Assembly: GCA_001599975.1 (NCBI GenBank)
Contig: BCIO01000004.1
Location: 533,434-597,433, forward strand
Direction: 5' to 3'
Length of the DNA stretch: 64,000 bases
Origin: Cystobasidiopsis lactophilus
Taxonomy: Eukaryota > Basidiomycota > Agaricostilbomycetes > Agaricostilbales > Chionosphaeraceae
The stretch's first letter is position 1. Each line of letters opens with the position of its first letter. Both the position numbers and the translations under genes were made by a program. The notes below the pieces were generated by a model, which ran no database searches, was not told the DNA's origin, and was given only the letters and a program-made list of their open reading frames with translations. This document shows, one piece after another, positions 56,590 to 64,000 of the stretch.

Positions 56590-57129
56590 TCAAGCGTGAG
56601 CCAGTCATGGCGGTGGAAGGACAGGGTGCCAGGTCGGACAGAAATCGCGAACAGAGCAAGTCAGAGGTGGACAGAGCAAAAGGGAAGCCTGCAGAGTCGC
56701 GCTCTAAGCTTTGCGCTGCGAGCCCTAGCCATTTCTCTTTCAAGGGGTTTGACTTTAAGCATGAGACAGACATGAGGGAGGGAGACGGCAGCTGGGGGAA
56801 GAGGAGAGCTTCGTGCAATCGCCTCCACGCTGCTTCAACTCGCTCAAGTGGTGGGAGTCTGGTCATCTGGGATGCCTATTGCAAACTATCCCAATAAGCA
56901 GCGTGAAGGCTGGCGGATATAACATGTGTAGAGAGAAGGACAGTAATCGTTGGCCGATAATTTAGGTGGCGGCGGGTGCGAGCTGAACGGCATGTATGAC
57001 GGGCCGTACCGAATGAATGAATGCTATTGTAACATAGAGGCGATAGGTGAGAGACGAGTGGTGTAAAGAGGACGACCGCTGGCAAAATAGGAAGAGACCG
57101 CTTGAATGGACAAGGACCAGGGTCGAGCG
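56590..57129. other. Region between cluster members C and D, 540 bp
   Basis: It probably contains the signal-peptide exon of member C. Several short minus-strand frames exist, but none joins convincingly. Confidence 0.4.
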
Positions 57130-58338
57130 TCAAGCAATGCTGCTGGAGGAACTGTAGGACAGATAGGACAGACTGCGAGCATTGAATGCGTTGTCGCGAG
57201 GAGGCTGATGAGCAAGGCGAGCGGCCGCTGGTTCCGGGCCGACCTTGGCTAAGATGGGAACGTCTTTTTGCCTGGAACATCCGTTAGCCTCGATTTACAC
57301 CAAGGCAGGAACGCGGTGCGCACCAGTCGCGATTGGAGTCGACGGTAAGCTGGTCGTTGTCGGGCCCGAACGCTATCAAGTACCGCGAGTCCCTTTGGGC
57401 ACCCCGGCGCCTGTAGAAGTACGCCAGGCCTATCGCCAATGCCACAGCCATTGCAACGCCTCCGAATATTGCGACCTGAGCCAGCACAGATGGTGAGCTG
57501 CCATTGACAGATTTCGGTGTCATTGTGGACAGGCCGCTGACGATGCTAGAGGATCTTCGAGTCGAGGAGATGTGGGAAGAGGCGGATGGTGGCTTCAAGT
57601 TCTGAGCAGCGTTAGGGTCATCGGTTGAGGCTCCGGTGGAACTGGATGTAGAGGAAGATTGCGAGAGTGGCGTGGTGGCCGAATCCGAAGTCGACGTTGT
57701 GACAATCCGGCTGAGGCAACTATCATCATTACCAGATGCGATCTGCTGCGGTGTGCTTTCGTATCGGGCACCTGAAGGAGCGATTAAGAATGTCGTCTCA
57801 TCGGCACAAAGACGAAAGTCGTGACTCACCAGTCGCGTCCTGAAGAACGAACTGAATGGAGGTACCAGTCGCGACGTTGGCCACCCAAGTTGGGCAAGCG
57901 GTCACGCTGCTCGCGCACGGCCCGAGATACCTGCAGATGGCCGGCCCATCAGTCACTTGGGGGCGAAAAGCAGCTGCACGAGAAGACCCCACGTATTGAT
58001 GTTCTGCGCGCTGATGACAAGGTAGAGATCCTGTCACAATTCTGTTGAAAAGCGTTGCTGACCATGGCGCATTGAGAAGTGCTCACGAATGGCGCTACAT
58101 CAGTTACATTCTTCTGATAAGCATTGGTGACGGTGGCGCATTGGCCGATGGTCGCTTGCGGCGACGTTTGCAGGAGCATGATTCGAGGATCTCTCCTCTG
58201 GAGTGAGCCTTCTCAAGCGAGGACCGTGCGAGAATAGAGCCGAAACTGCCGCAGAAATATCTCTCCGAGATGAGGTAGGACAGTCACAGCGAAAAGTCGC
58301 AGACCAGACAGGGGAGGTGGAGTCGCACGGAAGGCCAT
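57130..58338 (-). CDS. Single-pass membrane protein with secreted head and Ser/Thr stalk (cluster member D)
   Basis: The head is assembled as QCATVTNAYQKNVTDVAPF, an intron, DLYLVISAQNINT, an intron, YLGPCASSVTACPTWVANV and ATGTSIQFVLQDATG, then GARYESTPQQIASGNDDSCL. These align block by block with member C (QCA...QAPYDLFV; GRCQDNSTGCPDWICDVPTG; FVLQDSTGA; SCL). The stalk is Ser/Thr-rich (57750-57540). The membrane span is VLAQVAIFGGVAMAVALAIG, followed by YFYRRRGAQRDSRYLIAF, then by splicing a tail ending RSLSYLSYSSSSSIA at 57130. The start at 58338 (MAFRATPPPLSGLRLFAVTV) is a possible signal peptide, but its link to the head was not resolved. Confidence 0.65.
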
Positions 58339-58741
58339 TGGACTGTCCAGACGCGGCACCACTTCTTGTGACGCAAAGGAAGGCCATTTCTTGACGCACG
58401 CATGGCGAAGACATCCTGCGTCCAACTGTCTCAAGACCGCTTCTGGGCAGCTCCAATTTGACCTATGATGTTGAGCCGCGGGTCCAGTCCAGCATAATGG
58501 TGGCATTAAGGAGATTGATGTCCAGTCTGGAGGCTAGAACCAGGAGCTGGGGCTAAGGAGGCGTCCAAGGCGGATGCTTGGAGAAGATTGAGACGTCACG
58601 CTAACATTCTAACAAGAAGGTTCTAGTCAGTCAGTATTGCAACAGGGTCTCTCATACAGCTTTGCCTCCTAGTAGGACGATGGTTTTCCTGGACAAGTGA
58701 TGCTTTAGCGCTATGCAGGCTTTAGTCCAACGCGAAGTGAC
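58339..58741. other. Intergenic region, about 400 bp
   Basis: It lies between member D and the mitochondrial carrier. No exon, repeat or other structure was recognised. Confidence 0.5.
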
Positions 58742-60057
58742 CTACTCGTAAACGGTGAAAACGATCCCTCCAGAGAGCTGTAGGCAAAGAACCCATCAGA
58801 GGAGCCCGTCTAACTGGGTGAGAAATCAGCCTACCACTAAGCGGACCAGCCGTGGTGTGGCTCCGGCCCAAAACCTGATTGATCATCGCGTCAGTCTGAG
58901 GTCTTTCTGCCCAAGGGCATCCAAAACTTACTTAAACACGCCCTCTTCGGTAAAGATACGCGCTGCGCAATGAAACGAGTTCCTGTAGTTCGTTCGCGCC
59001 TCTAATGACTGCATCCGGGTTTTCACGACACTGAAAGCGATCCCGTCAACATCAAACGAGCAGCGTTGGATGGCGGGGACACTGACTCTAATGGCATAGT
59101 GGTGTACACCGTGACGATACCGGCGATGCCACCTATTGCGAAAGTGATGCCAGCCGGGAGAGTTTGGCCGGGTCGGTTCTGCCCTTGGACAAAGGCTTTC
59201 AAGCTGGAGTAAGTTGAGAATCGAACAGCCGAGTTAGCACTCTGCCTCATGAGCTGTTGGTATAAAATGCCGACTTAAGATCTCAGACTTAGAATGGTGA
59301 GCGCGAAGACCAACCACTGGGAACAGGCCACGGTAGATGCCGCCGATGCCCTCTTCGCGGACGATCATCATGGTGCCATGCATCAGACCGTTATAGCGAG
59401 GCTGTGGCCGCTTTTGGTCGTCTATCAGCTTGGTCTTGATGGTCTCTGACGGCGTGACGGCGAATAGCGCTCTGTGGTGTTACCTCGAGTCAGTGGCCCT
59501 TCCCAATAGAACAGCGTGGGAAGAGGAGCACGCACTCCATGCACCCTGCTCCCAAGCCAGCCAGCAGACTCCTGGGCCCGGTCATCTTGCCGTCCTGGTT
59601 GACGAGGAAGACCTTGAACTTGTCGTAGCTGAAGAAGCGCACGCCGGCCTTCAAAGCGTTGCCCGCCACCAGCGCGCCGCACCCCGAGTACAAGCCTTTG
59701 AAGCCCTTGGTGGCCAGCGTGTCCCGTACAATCGCAATCGGCCCCGGCGCCTTGCCATTGATCTTGCGCCCGAATTGAGACTCGGTTTTGACGAACTCCG
59801 CTGGGTACTGTCGAATGTGGCTGAGCAGCCATCCTCAGCGAGATGTTTGGGAGAGCAACGAACAGTGATGAAGCCCTCGACGGCGCCGGCAAAGGCTGCA
59901 TGATGGATTTGAGTTCCCTCCAAACAATAAATTTGAGGCGCGGGTGGTCACGCACCCCCGGCCAGCAGCGACGCCGACTTAGACGTGCCCTGTAGATGGA
60001 TTCAGTCACTCGCCTGCATACCAGCAGCGTCGAGGGGCGAACCTTGGCTTCGGCCAT
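58742..60057 (-). CDS. CTP1: Mitochondrial tricarboxylate (citrate) carrier
   Basis: An inner-membrane exchanger of citrate/isocitrate, of about 290 residues with six helices in three repeats. The first coding exon is only 15 nt (MAEAK, 60043-60057). It joins to GTSKSASLLAGAFAGAVEGF and then to ITYPAEFVKTESQFGRKING, the first carrier signature (P-x-E-x-x-K-T). Repeat two has KAGVRFFSYDKFKVFLV and, after a join, TPSETIKTKLIDDQKR; repeat three has TTMPLDVVKTRMQSLEART, made by an intron at about 59037-59091. The C-terminus FWAGATPRLVRLVLSGGIVF-TVYE-stop is typical of citrate carriers. About nine introns. The start lies 67 bases from the ATG of the divergent HEM4 gene. Confidence 0.93.
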
Positions 60058-60124
60058 TCGAGATTTCTTCGTCGTTTCCGCAAACAACGAAGGCTTCGAG
60101 CCTGGAGAGGGCCGGAAGCGACGG
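60058..60124. promoter_or_regulatory. 67-bp bidirectional start region
   Basis: It lies between the ATGs of the citrate carrier (-) and HEM4 (+). Both transcripts must begin here or inside the opposite gene. The HEM4 frame is open back to an ATG at 59996, which would overlap the carrier's first exon, but the added 43 residues do not resemble the family. Confidence 0.55.
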
Positions 60125-60841
60125 ATGCGAGTGCTGCTGCTCAAGGAGCCTTCAGCAGAGTACGAAGAAGCATTCCATGATGTGCGGATGCTCCCGGTGC
60201 TCGAGCATAGGCTGGTCCAGCTCGATGCGCTCAAGGCCGCCCTCGACTCAGACGAGCACCGCGCCGTGATCTTCACCTCTCAAAGGGCCGTCGAAGCCTT
60301 CAACCAAGCGTGCGATTTGGACAAGGTTATGGATTGGAAGGCTTTCGTAGTGGGAACCTCAACGGCGAAGGCGATTCGAGGCATCAACAACATCCTCGGA
60401 GCAGATGCAGCTGGCAACGCCGACCTCCTGGCCGACTTTGTCATCCAGCACCACCAAGGCCAGCCAGCGCCCAAGCCCTTGCTGTATCTGACAGGCGACA
60501 AGACAAGGGACACCGTCGTCTCCAAGCTCTCCGCTGCCAAGCTGCCGGTCACTGCTCTTCAAGTGTACGAAACTTCGGTCCGGTCCAGCTTCGAAACGTC
60601 GCTGTTGGTGGTGTTGGAGGTGTTTCGGCCGGAGTGGGTGGCGTTCTTCAGCCCGTCCGGCGTCAACGCCTTCATGGCGGCCACGGCCAGGATGGAAACC
60701 GGAGCAAAAGGCTGGAAGTGGGCGGCGATCGGCTCGGTGACGGCGAAACACGCCAAAGAGGCATTCGGGAAGGAGGTGGACGCCGTCGCTGCCAAGCCGT
60801 CCGCAGCCGAGCTGGCACAAGCCATCGCAAGCGCCTCATAG
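60125..60841 (+). CDS. HEM4: Uroporphyrinogen-III synthase
   Basis: It cyclises hydroxymethylbilane to uroporphyrinogen III in heme synthesis. It is a single exon of 238 residues, close to the family's usual 250-270. It starts MRVLLLKEPSAEYEEAF, the standard N-terminal strand. Family blocks are AVIFTSQRAVEAFNQ (T-S-x-x-A-V), FVVGTSTAKAIRGI, LLYLTGDKTRDTVVSKL, ALQVYETSVRSSF, EWVAFFSPSGVNAFM (F-F-S-P-S-G) and WAAIGSVTAKHAKEAFGKEV. It ends IASAS at 60841, where its stop overlaps the end of the convergent ELMO gene. It is one of the few intronless genes in the window. An upstream in-frame ATG at 59996 is less likely. Confidence 0.93.
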   Translation: MRVLLLKEPSAEYEEAFHDVRMLPVLEHRLVQLDALKAALDSDEHRAVIFTSQRAVEAFNQACDLDKVMDWKAFVVGTSTAKAIRGINNILGADAAGNADLLADFVIQHHQGQPAPKPLLYLTGDKTRDTVVSKLSAAKLPVTALQVYETSVRSSFETSLLVVLEVFRPEWVAFFSPSGVNAFMAATARMETGAKGWKWAAIGSVTAKHAKEAFGKEVDAVAAKPSAAELAQAIASAS

Positions 60842-62296
60842 GTTGATCAGCGGCTCGTCGGATCTGGGGCCTCTGGCCTCAGAAACAGTCATGTCGCGCA
60901 CCGGGAAGAGAAGGACCTACCTAGGGGTTTCACGAAGGCCAGGCAGCGATTCATCTTCGACGATGAACCCTCTCTTATCGGTCCAGCCGGCAACCATGCC
61001 TCGAGCCAGCCAGCGCTGCGTCTCCTCCTTCCACTTCTTGAACACCTGCTCGAACTGCAACACTGTTGGCCGGTCGTCCTCCGCCACCTGGTCAGACTCG
61101 CACAGGAAGCGCCAGTGCCGGTGGAAGCTCCTGACCAGCACGCGGTGGAGGTGGTGGAAGGTGGGCAGGAAGGAGGCCGAGCTCAAAGCGGTTGACACCA
61201 ATGGTAAGGCGTCGTCCTCCTCCCCGTCCGGCTCGTCGAATTGGGGCGCTGAGTGCTCTGCGTGTGAGAACAGGTACAGGGTCAGCGTGGCGTCGTTCAA
61301 GCAGCTGTGCAGGAAGTTGGTGATGCCTGCAAGGAGCACCTTTGAGCTTCATCGTGAGTTAAGAGGAGGGCGCAAGACCGACTCACTAATAGACAAGAGG
61401 GCTAGTGGATACCACCGCTCTGCCTCCACGCTCTCTTTGATTAAGGCCGGAGCATCCTGGTCTTGGCCTAGCAGCAGAACTTGATCCAGCCTGTATTGTA
61501 TGCAGATCACTATCAGGTAATGGCAACTGGATGGGCTGGAGGAACTGCGAACCCAAGGAGGCCTGTGGCGCGGAAGTCTGTGGTCGGAGAAGCGCCTTGG
61601 AATCCAATCTAGTTCCAGTTTCAGCTTCAGTCCTTGTTTGCCATTCACAAGACACAAGAAGCTGCTCACATCCTGCCACTGTTTCGAACGCAGCTGGAAT
61701 GGCCGGTCCGGATAAAAGGCCCTCCACAAATCCTCCAACAAGCTCTGGTGCTCTTCTAGGCCATCGTCGCACGCGGAGCCAGCTCTGGCCGCGATTTCTC
61801 GTCTGAATTGGACCAGTTGCCGGAGAGGCTTCACGACCAATTGGAGGAACGCCTTGGCAATCGCTACCCTTTGAGCCTTTCCGGATGCCTCCTGGGTTGC
61901 TAGAAGCAAACTCACAGTGTGTTGAGCAATCGATTTCTTTGCACAAATAGCTAGGGCCACGTTGTATTGGTGCTCAAGCTCGGAAGCCTCGTCCAAAGTA
62001 GCCTCTTCGAACAGGAGCCGAGCCTCCCCTTGGAGCTGCTTGCTGAAGGACATGGACCTCTGGGCTCGCCAAGCACGCACGCTGACATCGTTCTCGTTGT
62101 CCAGAATGCGTTGAAGTTCGGACGTTCGATAGAGCCAAATCCTGAGGACCGCTTTGTATGTTTTGAACGCCGAATACGGCTGGAAGACGGCGGTGGAGGT
62201 TGAGGCCCAGCTCGGAAGGCTGGCGAGTTTAGTGTAGTAGTCCATGTATGCGGCCATGGACTTCAAGTCCGCTTGGGAAGAATCAAAGTCGTTCAT
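60836..62296 (-). CDS. ELMO/CED-12 domain protein (ELMOD-like)
   Basis: ELMO-domain proteins of this small type act as GTPase-activating proteins for Arl2/Arf-family GTPases in other eukaryotes. It starts MNDFDSSQADLKSMAAYMDY and is about 420 residues. The N-terminal 200 residues are helical (QYNVALAICAKKSIAQHTVS). The ELMO core is assembled by removing introns at about 61608-61666 and 61480-61542: SKQWQD-IGFQGASPTTDFRATGLLG, then LDQVLLLGQDQDAPALIK, AERWYPLALLSIS and ITNFLHSCLN. The W-x-x-x-GFQ...P-x-x-D-F-R-x-x-G-x-L pattern holds the arginine thought to be the GAP finger. It ends GLRETPR at 60917, or, using an intron with donor gtaggt, GPRSDEPLINL at 60836, which I prefer. Confidence 0.85.
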
Positions 62297-62563
62297 CGCA
62301 ATCGCCGCCACCAAAAGTGCAGGCCGCCATCACTATTGGTTCCTAGTGGGAGTACATTACAAGCGAAGGAAATGATGGTTCAAGTAAGACGTCGTTATGG
62401 AGTGACTTTATGGAGTGGGACCGAGAGCGGCGCCCGTAGGCTTGCCGATGAGAAACTCCTTGCAGACGGCCAGAAGTACGACGGGACAAAACAGATCTGT
62501 CGGCGGTCGCACTGCACATAGAGGGACCTGAGAGGCGCCCAGACTCAAGCAATGAAAAATGAC

Positions 62564-64000
62564 TCAACCCAATCCTTGGACGCGCCAGAATATGTCTGCA
62601 ACATTGGCGTTTTTGGCGGCAGCTTGAATCAAGAGTTCGCTAAAAGCACGCATGCCCTTGCCGGTCTTGAGCGTTTCACCTTCGGCTGGTTCGACCACAT
62701 CGCTGAAGTAGTAGTCCTGGCAAGACAATAACGGTAAATCAGCGCCGGAGGATACAGTCCACCCGAGACCCACTTCTATACGAGTGCTCTCGAACATTCC
62801 GTTGGTTCTTGGAGTGACTTTTTGGTAGTATCGGTGGGCAAAATCGTTTGGCAAGCTTCCATTCGTGACGGAGCGAAGGCAGGCATCCAGAGTCGCTACG
62901 TCAATAGCCGCTGTGGAGGGGATTAGCCAGTCCCAACGCACTTGGAAGTAGAAGCCGGGCACACCTTTTCCTACATATACCGCTGAATTGAATAAGGGCA
63001 AATGGAAGGCACGATTGAAATTTACCAATCCCTTGGCCATAGCTTGGAAGGACGAGATCAGCCCACGCTCAACTCAAGGATCCAATGAGAATGCTCTTAC
63101 ATCGGATTGACTCTGATCCGGGAGTCGCCGATCGAGACCATGTTCTTGGGCAGCTTGAGGCCGGGCGCGAGCACTTCGTATCCATGGCAGCTCGTCAAGC
63201 TCGACGCATGAACCTTGACCTCTTCTCCTTTTGCCATGGCTTCTTCGTGAAGTTGCTTTGAAAGTTCGCCATAGAAGGGCTTCACAAAAGGCTCGGTTGA
63301 CGACGCAGCGACGAACTCTTCCCATGTTGTCACGCCCGAGATGTGAGACGGGTAGCGACTGTTGAGGGAAAGGAGGATCCTATCTGGGCCAATGCGCTGG
63401 AGGAAAACGCCGAAAGGGATGTCTCTAGTTTGCAGGTCGGACCCATTCGCATAAATGACGACGCCTTTGTCAAAGCTGGCATGGAACGGCCAAGGGGTTT
63501 CCAGTTGAAGTTTGCGACTGATGGGCATTGAAACAGAGTAGTAGTATAGGTTCGCTTTGTACTGAATCTTGCGCGGAACAGAAAAGCCTGGCGAATCCTT
63601 GAGCCACTTGAAGCCAGCACAGGTTGGGCCCGTTGCATCTACCAAAAACTCCGTCGACAGCTCCTTCAACTCATGGTCGGTGGTGCGATACTTGACAGAG
63701 GTGATAGAAAGGCCCAAAGAGGCGACGCCGGTGACCGTGCCGGTCACGAATTGGACAGTTGGGTGCTGTTGTCGGATCAACCGCCTGACGAGCGTTTCGA
63801 AAATGGGCCGCGAGATGGTCAACACAGGGTCGCGGAGGCTCTTCGATATCTCCAATAGCCTCCCCTTCACCAGCAAGACGAAGCGTTCGCCTTCCGCCAC
63901 CCTCCCACCCGCTTCGGTTGCGGCCCCATCAAAGCCCTCGAAAAAGCGGCGACAGACCATGAGGGCCACGGGGAGGACAACGTGTGGCTGCCAGTATTGT
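62564..64000 (-). CDS. FAD-dependent oxidoreductase, 5' end outside the window
   Basis: A flavoprotein of the UbiH/PHBH-like fold; its N-terminal GxGxxG exon lies beyond base 64000. Visible parts are the mid-domain ending VDATGPTCAGFKWL (usually DATGRGS), the substrate-binding sheet (NLYYYSVSMPISRK, PDRILLSLNSRYPS), and the second FAD motif VSIGDSRIRVNP-IYGQGI, which needs an intron at about 63044-63101 to give the G-D-S...NPxYGQG pattern. After more introns AAIDVATLDACLRSVTNGSL and FAHRYYQKVTPRTNGMFEST follow. The stop is at 62564. The product is probably a soluble monooxygenase or dehydrogenase; the substrate is unknown. The ELMO gene is 267 bases downstream on the same strand. Confidence 0.8.

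Noticed and set aside
59996-60124. N-terminal extension of HEM4 from an upstream in-frame ATG
   Set aside because: The 43 added residues do not match the family and would overlap the carrier's first exon. The standard N-terminal strand begins at MRVLLLKEP.

Overview
This is nuclear DNA of an intron-rich fungus, most likely a basidiomycete. The marks are about 55% GC, very many 50-75 nt introns, fungal families throughout (Zn2Cys6 regulator, Ppx1-type polyphosphatase, Pex6, NPC1, Nup120/160) and short gene spacing on both strands. A basidiomycete of the Pucciniomycotina type would fit, but the species cannot be fixed from the sequence. One undetermined base (40482) and one likely 1-base deletion (near 40018) show this is a draft assembly. 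I saw no tRNA, rRNA, CRISPR array, transposon or virus-derived element.

Layout. 0.2-11.1 kb: a sugar transporter (-), then a glutathione S-transferase, a DHH exopolyphosphatase and an Argonaute with an intact slicer tetrad (+). 11.3-24.5 kb: an NPC1 sterol transporter (+), a Zn2Cys6 regulator (-), glutamine synthetase and aspartyl aminopeptidase (+). 24.5-34.3 kb: Nup120/160 and a methyltransferase (-), a Ser-rich GPI-type protein and GAPDH (+). 34.8-44.2 kb: four genes of unrecognised families (+,-,-,+). 44.7-52.2 kb: a leftover of a GAPDH 3' end, a short-chain dehydrogenase (-), METTL16 (+) and PEX6 (-). 52.5-58.3 kb: a same-strand cluster of three or four related single-pass membrane proteins. 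58.7-64 kb: a mitochondrial citrate-type carrier (-), uroporphyrinogen-III synthase (+), an ELMO-domain protein (-) and a FAD enzyme cut by the window edge.

How the genes work together. Most are unrelated housekeeping genes, with no biosynthetic cluster. The most unusual things lie in gene structure: a 4-nt coding exon in GAPDH required by the reading frame; other tiny exons of 5, 6, 11, 13, 14 and 15 nt in several genes; three GC-AG introns forced by conserved protein motifs; and a coding exon plus its 56-nt intron repeated three times in tandem. The most likely undescribed protein system is the membrane-protein cluster at 52.5-58.3 kb (secreted head, Ser/Thr stalk, one membrane span, Ser-rich cytosolic tail). 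Convergent genes often end within a few dozen bases of each other, which may matter beside an active Argonaute.

Exon joins were worked out by hand from GT/GC-AG sites and family conservation. Coordinates given for genes span start to stop and include introns.
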